Source: Deltaproteobacteria bacterium (GTDB lineage Bacteria > Myxococcota > SpSt-1050). Taken from it: a DNA stretch of 61,144 nt. Both the position numbers and the translations under genes were made by a program. Each line of letters starts with the position of its first letter. Position 1 is the first letter of the stretch. The stretch lies in the NCBI GenBank assembly GCA_026416535.1, contig JAOAFA010000076.1, forward strand, positions 1-61,144, written 5' to 3'. Positions 9,520 to 18,441 of the stretch are shown here, in pieces. The notes below the pieces were generated by a model that saw only the letters and a program-made list of their open reading frames with translations, did no database searches and was not told where the DNA came from.

Positions 9520-11751
9520 ATGGGTAGATCTACTGCTCTCAAAATAGGAATTTTAATATCAACGTCCTTTGCATTTATCAAATGGATTGCACCTGACATA
9601 GAAGACAATATATCAACTATTAATATATTAGAAAAAAGGTTCTTAGATCAAATGTTTATTTTAAGAGGTCCCAAAAAGGTATCTGACAATATTGTTATTG
9701 TTGATGTTGATGAAAAGAGCATAGCAGAACTAGGTAGATGGCCGTGGAATCGCTCTATTATGGCAGAGGCACTTAAAAGATTGCATAATGATTACAATGC
9801 TAGGACCATACTTTTCGATATAATATTTGCAGAACCAGACCCGTTTACCCAATTTTGCGAAGAACTTATTAGCAATATAAAGAACAATATTGGGATTGAA
9901 TCAGATTTACTTAAATGTGAGGATAATGACCATAATCTTGCTGATGCCATCAGAGAAGCAAAAAATGTGGTATTAGGTTATTATTTGAGTAATGTGGAAG
10001 AGGTTCCTGAGGAGATCGCTGAAAAAAATAAGCCATACTTCAAAAGCAGATCTCTTAGCACCTCTATAGTGGGAGACCCTTCAATTTGTAATATCCCTGA
10101 ATATACCTATGCTATCTCAAATAATGACACAATAAAAGACTCTTCAGAATACATAGGTTTCTTTACAATCGAACCAGACAATGATGGCATGTTTAGACGT
10201 GTCCCCTTAATATTAAAATACAAAGATGAATATTATCCCGCCCTATCACTTATCGGAGTTTCTGTCTTTCTTAACAGGCCAATAATAGTTCAAATGGGAG
10301 AAGACATCTTATATAGTGAAGGTAAATGTGTATCAATAAAAGTTGGAGAGGATGAGATTCCAATGAATCCATCTGAGGACAAAACAATGTACTTAGTAAA
10401 CTATTACGGTCCGAGTAGAACCTTTAGGTATATAAGTTTCTCTGATATATATTTTGGCCGTGCAGACAAAGTACAATTAAAAGATAAATTAATAATAATT
10501 GGTGTCAGTGCCCTTGGAGTATATGATCGCAGGCCTATCGCATTTGACTCTGAATTCCCGGGGGTTGAAATTCACGCTAATGTCATAGAAAACATACTCC
10601 AGAAAGACTATCTTGTAAGAATTCCATTTTATATGCATATTGAGGCCCTATCCATTCTTATTATTGGGCTTGTACTTTCATTACTTTTGTCAAAAACAAA
10701 GCTACAATATGGAATCTTGAGCTCATTCTTAATAATGGGATTATATATGTGTTTTATATACTTTATTTTTACAAAGGGCTACTATACAAAACTTACAATT
10801 AGCACCGTAGAGATGTTACTTCTAATCATAGTAATATCCACATTTAGATATATCACTGAGGAAAGGGAGAAGGGAAAGATTAGAAAGGCATTTTCTTACT
10901 ATGTCACAAAACAAGTGGTAGATGAGATAATGAAAGATATAAATAAACTAAAATTAGGTGGTGAGAAGAGGCTACTGACAGTCTTTTTCTCAGATATTAG
11001 AGGATTTACTACTATATCTGAGAAACTCCCACCTGAGATGCTTGTCAATCTACTACATGAATATCTCAACCCAATGACCGAGATCATATTCAAATATAAT
11101 GGAACATTAGATAAATATATGGGCGATGGGATAATGGCCATATTCGGAGCCCCACTCTATACACCAGACCACGCAATCAATTGCGCAAAGGCATCACTTG
11201 AAATGATAGAAGTCTTAAACAGACTCAAATCAGACTGGTTAAAGAGAGGGCTTCCAGAAATCAATATTGGAATTGGAATCAATACAGGCGAAATGGTAGT
11301 TGGGAACATGGGTTCTAAGGTCAAATTTGAATACACTGTTATTGGAGATCAGGTAAATCTCGCCTCACGGCTTGAAGGGACTAATAAAGAATACGGAACA
11401 AATATAATTATATCCGAGGGAACTGTCAAAAATTTGGATAATAAATTCATAGTTCGCGAACTTGACTTTATAAGAGTTAAAGGCAAAAAGGAACCTGTTA
11501 GAATATATGAATTGATCGGTGAAAAATCAGTGCTCCTCGGAGATATACCACTATGGATAAAAGTTTTTGAAGAAGGATTAGCTCTTTATAGAGCTCAAAA
11601 ATTTGAAGATGCCAAAATCAAATTTGAGGATGTAATAAAAATCAGAGGACAAGATAATCCCTCTGAAGTATTTTTAGAGAGAATTGAAATATTTAAGTCT
11701 GATCCCCCACCACCAGATTGGGATGGGGTATTTGTTATGAAGACTAAATAG
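9520..11751 (+). CDS. CHASE2-domain adenylate cyclase, class III
   Basis: Domains in order: an N-terminal transmembrane helix right after the chosen start, an extracytoplasmic CHASE2 sensor of about 330 residues (it opens with VDVDEKSIAELGRWPWNRS), three membrane helices, and a class III cyclase domain. The metal-binding Asp residues are in FFSDIRGF and DKYMGDGIMAIFG. The base-recognition Lys of LDKYMGD and Asp of VIGDQVNLASR favour ATP over GTP. A 60-residue tail follows. I chose ATG 9520 because GGGAG lies just upstream and the anchor follows at once. A TTG at 9421 and an ATG at 9466 are in frame but lack ribosome sites. It leads a run with a Crp-like receptor and a cAMP phosphodiesterase, so cAMP is the expected product. 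Confidence 0.92.
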   Translation: MGRSTALKIGILISTSFAFIKWIAPDIEDNISTINILEKRFLDQMFILRGPKKVSDNIVIVDVDEKSIAELGRWPWNRSIMAEALKRLHNDYNARTILFDIIFAEPDPFTQFCEELISNIKNNIGIESDLLKCEDNDHNLADAIREAKNVVLGYYLSNVEEVPEEIAEKNKPYFKSRSLSTSIVGDPSICNIPEYTYAISNNDTIKDSSEYIGFFTIEPDNDGMFRRVPLILKYKDEYYPALSLIGVSVFLNRPIIVQMGEDILYSEGKCVSIKVGEDEIPMNPSEDKTMYLVNYYGPSRTFRYISFSDIYFGRADKVQLKDKLIIIGVSALGVYDRRPIAFDSEFPGVEIHANVIENILQKDYLVRIPFYMHIEALSILIIGLVLSLLLSKTKLQYGILSSFLIMGLYMCFIYFIFTKGYYTKLTISTVEMLLLIIVISTFRYITEEREKGKIRKAFSYYVTKQVVDEIMKDINKLKLGGEKRLLTVFFSDIRGFTTISEKLPPEMLVNLLHEYLNPMTEIIFKYNGTLDKYMGDGIMAIFGAPLYTPDHAINCAKASLEMIEVLNRLKSDWLKRGLPEINIGIGINTGEMVVGNMGSKVKFEYTVIGDQVNLASRLEGTNKEYGTNIIISEGTVKNLDNKFIVRELDFIRVKGKKEPVRIYELIGEKSVLLGDIPLWIKVFEEGLALYRAQKFEDAKIKFEDVIKIRGQDNPSEVFLERIEIFKSDPPPPDWDGVFVMKTK

Positions 11752-11767
11752 AAAGGGAGAGTTTATT

Positions 11768-12406
11768 ATGTCAAACTACGATAATTCGTTACTCGAAAAA
11801 TATGGAAGAAAATTCCCGAAGAATAGCATAATATTCAAACAAGGAGATCTCTCACGAGAAATATTTATCTTGCAACAAGGAAAGGTTAAAATCTACCGAA
11901 ATATTCGAAACCAAAGCAAGACTTTAACCATACTTTCAAATGCAGGTGATTTTTTTGGTGAGATGTCATTCATAAACAACAAACCACGGTCTGCCACTGC
12001 CCAGACACTTGAGGAGACCACCCTAATTGTCCTCGAACCAGAGATATTCGAAAAAATGCTCTTCCAAAATCCGGAAATCTCTTTCAGATTCATAAAAAAG
12101 CTCGCGCAGAGGTTAGATGAGACTGACCTGCACATCGAGAACATACTCCTCAAGGACCCGGAAAGTAGATTTATACACTTTCTTATAAACCAGTCTCAAG
12201 ATAATTCTTATGAACTACCACTAACACTAAATGACATTGCTGAGTGGTTAGATGAACCCTATGAAACACTTACTCAAAAATTAGATAAATTTATCAAAAA
12301 AGGTTTTATTCAAATTACAAACGACGGTCTAAAAGTATTAAACCGTCCACTATTGTCAGAATATCTCGAATTTATTGAGATGAAGAAGAAATTCGGGGAG
12401 GAATAG
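11768..12406 (+). CDS. Crp/Fnr-family cyclic nucleotide-binding transcription regulator
   Basis: The 212 residues begin with a cyclic nucleotide-binding beta-roll (FKQGDLSREIFILQQGKVKIYR, then GDFFGEMSFINNKPRSATA, the phosphate-binding cassette). A long dimerisation helix and a C-terminal winged helix follow (LTLNDIAEWLDEPYETLTQKLDKF). The Glu and Arg in GEMSF and PRSATA are the residues that hold cAMP in Crp, so a true cAMP receptor is plausible. I see no Fnr-type iron-sulfur cysteine cluster. The HTH is more degenerate than in E. coli Crp. The ribosome site AAAGGGAG lies before the ATG, 16 bases after the cyclase stop, and the phosphodiesterase gene follows after 4 bases. Confidence 0.92.
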   Translation: MSNYDNSLLEKYGRKFPKNSIIFKQGDLSREIFILQQGKVKIYRNIRNQSKTLTILSNAGDFFGEMSFINNKPRSATAQTLEETTLIVLEPEIFEKMLFQNPEISFRFIKKLAQRLDETDLHIENILLKDPESRFIHFLINQSQDNSYELPLTLNDIAEWLDEPYETLTQKLDKFIKKGFIQITNDGLKVLNRPLLSEYLEFIEMKKKFGEE

Positions 12407-12410
12407 CAAT

Positions 12411-13178
12411 ATGGATATAGAGATATTAGGATCAGCCGGAGGAGATTACAAAAGATATAGATCTACATCTCTTCTTATTAATCGCAAGACATTGATTGAT
12501 GCTGGAGCTGTCGTATCACTTCTTAAAATTGACGAGATCCTTGAAATCGACAACATAATCTTGACACATCCACATATAGACCATGTAAAAGACATTGCCA
12601 TGATATCGGACCTAATCATTAAGAAAAGACGAACACCACTCAATATCTGGGGCACAAGACATACAATCTCAGTACTAAAAAACCACCTATTCAACGACCT
12701 CCTATGGCCAGATTTTACAAAAATACCAAACAAGAAAAATCCCACTATTAAATACATGACTTTTACAACTGAAAAACACATTAAAATTGATGAGCTAAAA
12801 ATATTTCCCATACCTGTAAACCATACAATAGAGACTATGGGCTTTATAATAAGTCAAAAGATGAGTGCCTTCGCCATAAGTGGAGACACGGGCCCTACCG
12901 ATAAATTATGGGAGTATATCAACAACGAAAAGAATATAAAATGCATCTTCGTTGAACTCTCTTTTCCAAACAGCAAAAGTGATATTGCTAAAGATTCAAA
13001 ACACCTGACACCAAACACATTGAAGACTGAGCTATCAAAACTAAAAAGACATAAAAATATTCCTATTTTTCTTTATCATCTAAAACCTTTATTTCATGAC
13101 ACTTTAATGAAAGAAATAAAGGAGCACTTTAATTCAAATATAATTCCACTCAACTCCAATGACCGCTTTAAATTCTGA
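12411..13178 (+). CDS. cpdP: Class II 3',5'-cyclic-nucleotide phosphodiesterase (metallo-beta-lactamase fold)
   Basis: The 255 residues carry the metal-binding signature HPHIDH (53-58), followed by NHTIETMGF, SGDTGPTDKLW, VELSFPN, KHLTP and a C-terminal YHLKP. This combination is typical of class II cAMP phosphodiesterases rather than generic beta-lactamase-fold hydrolases. The enzyme hydrolyses cAMP to AMP in the cytoplasm, or in the periplasm in some species; no signal peptide is visible here. It follows the Crp-like gene by 4 bases and its TGA overlaps the folC ATG by one base. The symbol is assigned by family resemblance. Confidence 0.85.
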   Translation: MDIEILGSAGGDYKRYRSTSLLINRKTLIDAGAVVSLLKIDEILEIDNIILTHPHIDHVKDIAMISDLIIKKRRTPLNIWGTRHTISVLKNHLFNDLLWPDFTKIPNKKNPTIKYMTFTTEKHIKIDELKIFPIPVNHTIETMGFIISQKMSAFAISGDTGPTDKLWEYINNEKNIKCIFVELSFPNSKSDIAKDSKHLTPNTLKTELSKLKRHKNIPIFLYHLKPLFHDTLMKEIKEHFNSNIIPLNSNDRFKF

Positions 13179-14467
13179 TGAAATCGCACCCTTTTCTTGA
13201 TAAACTAAAAAACAAAGGTATCACATTAGGTCTCGATAGGATTTATAATGCCCTTGCAGAGATTGATAATCCTCACAATTTTCAAAAGGGTGCCTTGATC
13301 GGAGGAACAAATGGAAAGGGTTCTACTTCTTATATGCTATATACACTCCTGGCTAAATCCGGATTTTCAACCTCCTTATATACCTCGCCTCACATCAATG
13401 AGATCAACGACAGATACCTCATAAACAACCAAAATATAACTGATGAGAAACTTAATTTCTATATTAATAATTTAAAATGGTTAGCCGATAAATACAACCT
13501 TACCCTATTTGAATTTGAAACTCTAATAGCATTTAAATATTTTAATGACGCAAAAGTAGATTTTGCAATATATGAAGTCGGCATGGGAGGTAGATTGGAC
13601 GCAACAAACTGTTTTAACCCATTTATAAAAATAATAACTTCTATCTCTAAAGACCATGTGGAGTTTCTTGGAGATACATTAGAAAAGATACTATACGAAA
13701 AGGCAGGAATAGTTAAAGAAGGAAATTTACTAATAACCGGCATAGAAGACAAGTCCTTAATTTCATTATTAAAGAGATATTGCCAGGAAAAAAAGTCAGA
13801 GATCCTTGTAATACATGAAGACTTTTTCATTAGCAATATACGAGAATATGACATCTACGAAATTTTTGATTTTTCATATAAAGATATAAAATTGAGCAAT
13901 ATAAAATTATCAATGTATGGGAGACATCAAGTAAATAATTGTGCGCTCTCAATAGTTGCATTTCTTGAATTGACTAAAAAATATGGATACAAAATAGACA
14001 GAAACATAATATACGACTCGCTCTCCACAATAAAATTTTCAGGGAGATTTGAGGTTTATTCCAGAGACCCTCTAATAATCATTGATGGTGCTCACAACAC
14101 CGATGGTATTCAAAAATTGAAAGAGTCTGTAAGTTCTTTTAACAGAAAAGAGAAAAAAATTCTGACAATCTTTTCCACATTGAGAAACAAAGACCCGATT
14201 GGGAAAATAAATATACTCAAAGACATCACAGAGAGATTTATTTTTGTAGAAAATGATCATCCTCTCACCTTAAAAAACCATGAATTCTATATACTTGCAA
14301 AACAGGCAAATCTAAGATATTTTGAATTAATGAACATAGATACAGCTATTAAAAAAATCTTTGAAGAGTATAAGGATTTTTTAATATTAATAACAGGATC
14401 TCTATACTCGTTACCAGAAATATATAAGCAGTTGGAGAAATACAGATACTATGGAGGACAGAGATAA
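13178..14467 (+). CDS. folC: Folylpolyglutamate synthase / dihydrofolate synthase
   Basis: The 429 residues have the Mur-ligase-like architecture of FolC: an ATP-binding P-loop GTNGKGST (43-50), the folate-proximal EVGMGGRLDATN, SKDHVEFLGDTLEKI, and DGAHNTDGI at the start of the C-terminal domain. The enzyme adds glutamate to dihydropteroate and to folates in the cytoplasm. Its start codon overlaps the phosphodiesterase stop, and its last 17 bases overlap the M50 protease gene, so translation of the three is probably coupled. It is one of the more AT-rich genes of the run. Dual activity is assumed from the family. Confidence 0.92.
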   Translation: MKSHPFLDKLKNKGITLGLDRIYNALAEIDNPHNFQKGALIGGTNGKGSTSYMLYTLLAKSGFSTSLYTSPHINEINDRYLINNQNITDEKLNFYINNLKWLADKYNLTLFEFETLIAFKYFNDAKVDFAIYEVGMGGRLDATNCFNPFIKIITSISKDHVEFLGDTLEKILYEKAGIVKEGNLLITGIEDKSLISLLKRYCQEKKSEILVIHEDFFISNIREYDIYEIFDFSYKDIKLSNIKLSMYGRHQVNNCALSIVAFLELTKKYGYKIDRNIIYDSLSTIKFSGRFEVYSRDPLIIIDGAHNTDGIQKLKESVSSFNRKEKKILTIFSTLRNKDPIGKINILKDITERFIFVENDHPLTLKNHEFYILAKQANLRYFELMNIDTAIKKIFEEYKDFLILITGSLYSLPEIYKQLEKYRYYGGQR

Positions 14468-15389
14468 GATCTACATCCCTGATATAATAACAAGAGATGG
14501 AAGGATATTTAATCAATACACAACTCCCAAAAAGAAGTTTCCTTATATTAACATAATTTTATTTATTATAACCCTCATAACAACCACATTAGCCGGTGCG
14601 GGGCTTGAGGGAATTACTTTGATAGATTTCATAATAGATCCGATTAAATCTTCTATGAAGGGGCTTCCATTCTCTATCACACTTATATGCATACTTCTTA
14701 CTCACGAGATGGGACATTTTTTTACTGCCAAAAAACATAGAGTAGAGGCATCCCTACCTTATTTCATACCAGCTCCCTTCGGCGTAGGAACATTCGGAGC
14801 AATAATAAAAATGAAATCACCTCTCAACAGTAGAAAGTCACTAATAGATATCGGTGCAGCTGGTCCCATCTCAGGATTTATTGTAGCCACTATTGCCACA
14901 ATATATGGGATCCAAACATCTAACCTAATCAGGATATCTGATCTACCCGACGGTGGGATAAGATTTCAAGATCCACTGATAGTAAAAATCCTTCAATATC
15001 TCCTAATTGGACCAATACCACATGGCTATGATATGCTACTTAATTCCGTGGGATTTGCTGGATGGCTTGGAATGCTCGTTACCTCACTAAACCTCCTCCC
15101 AATAGGACAATTAGATGGAGGACATATAGCGTATGCCCTCTTTGGAAATTTCTCAATATGGATATCGAGGTTAATATTTTTTATACTTATCTTCTTAGGA
15201 ATTTTTCTATGGCAGGGCTGGCTATTATGGGGATTTATAAGTTATTTTATTATTGGTCTAAGACATCCGCCATTAAGACCAGATGCAGATATTAATCTTG
15301 ACACAAAGCATAAAATTGTAGCATATATATGTATCATGATTTTCATCCTTACATTTATGCCCTCACCTATACTGGAGATAAAGAAATGA
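14451..15389 (+). CDS. Site-2 protease-type (M50) membrane metalloprotease
   Basis: The 312-residue polytopic protein has five to six hydrophobic segments. The zinc-binding motif HEMGH (His85, His89) and the third-ligand motif QLDGGH (Asp222) both lie within or next to membrane helices, as in site-2 proteases. There is no PDZ domain, unlike RseP, so it belongs to the compact group seen in plants and many bacteria. The substrate is unknown. Such proteases often release membrane-anchored regulators; the upstream cAMP genes and downstream small membrane protein offer no clear client. It overlaps folC by 17 bases, and its stop overlaps the next start as ATGA. Confidence 0.88.
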   Translation: MEDRDKIYIPDIITRDGRIFNQYTTPKKKFPYINIILFIITLITTTLAGAGLEGITLIDFIIDPIKSSMKGLPFSITLICILLTHEMGHFFTAKKHRVEASLPYFIPAPFGVGTFGAIIKMKSPLNSRKSLIDIGAAGPISGFIVATIATIYGIQTSNLIRISDLPDGGIRFQDPLIVKILQYLLIGPIPHGYDMLLNSVGFAGWLGMLVTSLNLLPIGQLDGGHIAYALFGNFSIWISRLIFFILIFLGIFLWQGWLLWGFISYFIIGLRHPPLRPDADINLDTKHKIVAYICIMIFILTFMPSPILEIKK

Positions 15390-15748
15390 ATTCTGACAAA
15401 TCAGAAAAATTTAATCTCCTCAAGGAGACACTAAAAAATGATTTTTCAAATGAAAATCTACATAATGTTATTATTGATTATTGTTTAGAAAATGATATAG
15501 AAATTGATTTGATAAACTTCTACAAAGAAAATATGGCTAACTACCCAGAGATATGCAAACAGATGCTCGAAAAGCTTTCAGACAGATCTGTTCAAAGGCT
15601 ATACAACACTAAGATAAAAACAAAGAGTCAACAAGAGAGTAAAAAGACCCTAATTAAACTCATTTTAATCCTTCTTGCCGCAATAACCGCAATGTTTTTT
15701 ATTTGGAAGGGCTTACTCTCATCATTTAAGACTCAGTTATTGCAATAG
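15386..15748 (+). CDS. Small tail-anchored membrane protein, unknown function
   Basis: This 120-residue protein has a charged helical N-terminal region, one transmembrane helix near residues 90-108 (LIKLILILLAAITAMFFIWK) and a short tail. I recognise no family. The start at 15386 overlaps the protease stop as ATGA, a common coupling arrangement; an upstream in-frame ATG at 15329 would read through the end of the protease gene and is less likely. It is tightly packed between the M50 protease and the FAD oxidase, so it may serve either. A membrane partner of the protease is a guess. Confidence 0.7.
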   Translation: MNSDKSEKFNLLKETLKNDFSNENLHNVIIDYCLENDIEIDLINFYKENMANYPEICKQMLEKLSDRSVQRLYNTKIKTKSQQESKKTLIKLILILLAAITAMFFIWKGLLSSFKTQLLQ

Positions 15749-15750
15749 AA

Positions 15751-17280
15751 ATGGAAAGAGACTTTTACAAAATAAAAAAATATTTTATATCTCTATTGGG
15801 AGAGAGATGGGTCTCTGACAATACAAAAGATACAATGTATTATAACAGAGATCTGTGGCCCAGAGAAATAATAGCATCAAAGTTTGGTGTGTTTAAGAAC
15901 AAGCCAGATTTAATTTTATGGCCCAAAAACGAAGAAGAGATCGTGAATATAATAAAAATTGCCAATGAACACAAACTAAATATTATACCGTTTGGCGCTG
16001 GTAGTGGTGTATGCGGGGCAACACTTCCTCTATCTCAAGGGCATAACATCATTGTTGACACTAAGAGGATGAATAAAATACTTAACGTCGACTACCAAAG
16101 CCTAATCTTAAATGTAGAGGCAGGGGCAATAGGATATCCACTAGAAATACAATTAAACAACAAGGGTTTTACAATAGGGCACTTCCCCTCTTCCATATAC
16201 TGCTCAACTGTGGGAGGATGGCTAGCCTCGAGATCGGCAGGCCAGGAATCATCAAGATACGGCAAGATAGAAGATATGGTAGTATCGCTCAGAGTTATTA
16301 CAGGTCATGGAGAGATCATAGACACATCAGAGATTGTATCATCAGAGATAAGTGGAGATCTAAATCAGCTGTTTATTGGAAGCGAAGGCACTCTTGGAAT
16401 AATATGTTCTGCAGGCTTGAGTATCAACTATCTCCCGAAATTCAAGACATATTCCTCCTTCATTTTCAAGAATATAGAGCAAGGATTAAGTGCTATCAGA
16501 GAGATGATGCAAAACGATGTGGGAGGAAGTGTTATAAGGCTATATGACGAATTAGATTCTTATATTGCGCTCGGGCACACAAAAGAAAAAAAAGAAGGCC
16601 TATTTAAAAAGTATGTTGAAAATTTAAACGGCGACTTCTCTGACATATTCTTGAAAAGAATATTATCATTTCCTCAATTACTAAATTCTTTGTCGCAATT
16701 AATTACACAAGGATGTTTATTGATAGTTTTACACACTGGAAATGAGAGTGAGTTTGTAAAATACTGTCAAGTCAAATCACATAAAATAGCTGAAAAATAC
16801 AGTGGTAAAAATATGGGAGAGGAGCCTGCAAAAAAGTGGGAGAGAAATAGATATTCTATATCCTACAAGCAATCAAAAATCTTTTATGCTGGTGGTTTCG
16901 TAGATACTATGGAAGTAGCAACAACGTGGGATAAGGTAGCTGAGCTATACCACGAAGTTAAAAGGGTTATACAAGATAAGGCATTTTTAATGGCACATTT
17001 CAGTCATGCATATCAAGACGGATGTTCCATATATTTTACCTTTGCAGCAAAGGCCAATAATTATAACGATGCCATTAAAAGATACGAGAGAATATGGAAA
17101 AATATCCTTGATGTTGTTTTAGGCTTAAAAGCAACAATTAGCCACCACCATGGTATAGGGGTTTCAAAGCTCGAACATCTAAGAAAACAACTGGGAGAAG
17201 GCACTGAACTCTTCAAGATCTTGAAAAGGGCATTTGACCCCAATAATATCATGAATAAGGGAAAGTTCTTCTCGGAGTAA
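15751..17280 (+). CDS. FAD-linked oxidase resembling alkyldihydroxyacetonephosphate synthase
   Basis: The 509 residues form a PCMH-type FAD enzyme. The FAD pyrophosphate loop is FGAGSGVCGATLP, followed by GGWLASRSAGQESSRYGK and VITGHGEIIDT. In the C-terminal domain SHAYQDGCSIYFTF and ATISHHHGIG (His465-467) are the hallmarks that separate alkylglycerone-phosphate synthases from plain D-lactate or glycolate dehydrogenases. Such enzymes swap an acyl for an alkyl chain in ether-lipid synthesis, but bacterial homologues often have untested substrates. It starts 2 bases after the small membrane protein, and a second FAD-binding protein follows after 2 bases, which suggests a two-protein unit. Confidence 0.85.
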   Translation: MERDFYKIKKYFISLLGERWVSDNTKDTMYYNRDLWPREIIASKFGVFKNKPDLILWPKNEEEIVNIIKIANEHKLNIIPFGAGSGVCGATLPLSQGHNIIVDTKRMNKILNVDYQSLILNVEAGAIGYPLEIQLNNKGFTIGHFPSSIYCSTVGGWLASRSAGQESSRYGKIEDMVVSLRVITGHGEIIDTSEIVSSEISGDLNQLFIGSEGTLGIICSAGLSINYLPKFKTYSSFIFKNIEQGLSAIREMMQNDVGGSVIRLYDELDSYIALGHTKEKKEGLFKKYVENLNGDFSDIFLKRILSFPQLLNSLSQLITQGCLLIVLHTGNESEFVKYCQVKSHKIAEKYSGKNMGEEPAKKWERNRYSISYKQSKIFYAGGFVDTMEVATTWDKVAELYHEVKRVIQDKAFLMAHFSHAYQDGCSIYFTFAAKANNYNDAIKRYERIWKNILDVVLGLKATISHHHGIGVSKLEHLRKQLGEGTELFKILKRAFDPNNIMNKGKFFSE

Positions 17281-17282
17281 TA

Positions 17283-18437
17283 ATGGATAGGGTATTAAAC
17301 GAAGTATTTAAAAGACTCTTAGATGTAGGTATCCAATCTCATTACTCGGCCACTTCACAAAAAATACATATAAGTGTGACCAAAAACGATGAGATAGAGA
17401 AGGTTAGATCTATCATAAAAAAATTTAAACTAAGACTGTCTTTTATTGATACGGCAAATTCTAACATAATTCTTGAAAACAAAATTAATGAAAGTAAAAT
17501 TTTATTAAATAAGGAATCATCACTTTTAACCGTTGGTGTTTTATACAACATTATTGAGGCAGAAAAATTTCTAAATGCACATGGGTTTTCAATTGGATAT
17601 TATTTTCCACCTGTTCTTTCCTCTACTGAGATGACGTTTGCAGATTGGATAAAAAATTTTCATATTCCATCCCTTAATTACTATGATAAAGATCTCTCAG
17701 GGAATATTAGAGGAATCAAAGGGATATTGCCTAATGGGAATACATTTGAAACCATAAATGCACCAAGAATGGCAACGGGTTCTGATATAGTAAGGCTGCT
17801 TCTGCTCGCTGGACAAAATCTCTTCTCTCCGTTTGAGATCACCCTAAGGATTCGACCACTCAAACATAATATAAAAATACTCTCATTTTCATCTAAAAGA
17901 ATTAAAAATCTGCTCTCAGCTCTTGCCTCTCTTGCATTAAAGAATATAAAAATAGAATTTGCAACCCTATATACAAGAGAGGATCAACACAATGACCCTA
18001 TGTTGGAGATTGGATACAACCAGGATGATATCTTTGACTTCATGAATTGGATAGTAAGAACCGTAAATAATGAAGGTGTATCACTAATAAATACTTTGTC
18101 AGAATATGACGAAATAAAAATGCGTCTCAATAATTTAATCAAACATGAATACCAAATAGAGATCTATGCTAAATATAAGGGAATTGGAAAGCTAGATGAG
18201 ATACTAAAATCTCTTTTTCAAAACATAAGATTTAATGGTTATCTTTATCGTTATGAAAAAAACTCATTCTCTTTTAGAGTAATTTTACCTCCAAACCTAT
18301 ATCAGCAACTGAAAGATAACCTTATTTCAGAATGCTCAAAATACAAAGAAGATATTAGAATCAGTGAATGTACAGAAGGGTCTAAAGATCAGATACCCCT
18401 CTCTATCTACTCAAAGATAATACACTCATGCTTATAA
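17283..18437 (+). CDS. Divergent FAD-binding (GlcE-like) oxidase subunit
   Basis: The 384-residue protein looks like the FAD-binding half of a PCMH/GlcE-type protein. The recognisable block is TFADWIKNF through GNIRGIKGILPNGNTFE and ATGSDIVRLLLLAGQNLFSPFEITLRIRPL, matching the substrate-side FAD-binding region. The usual glycine-rich FAD loop near residue 90 is poor, so it may not bind FAD in the usual way. It follows the alkyldihydroxyacetonephosphate-synthase-like gene by 2 bases, an arrangement like the GlcD-GlcE subunits of glycolate oxidase. A role as partner subunit is inferred. It converges on glycogen phosphorylase with a 4-base gap. Confidence 0.72.
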   Translation: MDRVLNEVFKRLLDVGIQSHYSATSQKIHISVTKNDEIEKVRSIIKKFKLRLSFIDTANSNIILENKINESKILLNKESSLLTVGVLYNIIEAEKFLNAHGFSIGYYFPPVLSSTEMTFADWIKNFHIPSLNYYDKDLSGNIRGIKGILPNGNTFETINAPRMATGSDIVRLLLLAGQNLFSPFEITLRIRPLKHNIKILSFSSKRIKNLLSALASLALKNIKIEFATLYTREDQHNDPMLEIGYNQDDIFDFMNWIVRTVNNEGVSLINTLSEYDEIKMRLNNLIKHEYQIEIYAKYKGIGKLDEILKSLFQNIRFNGYLYRYEKNSFSFRVILPPNLYQQLKDNLISECSKYKEDIRISECTEGSKDQIPLSIYSKIIHSCL

Positions 18438-18441
18438 GGAG

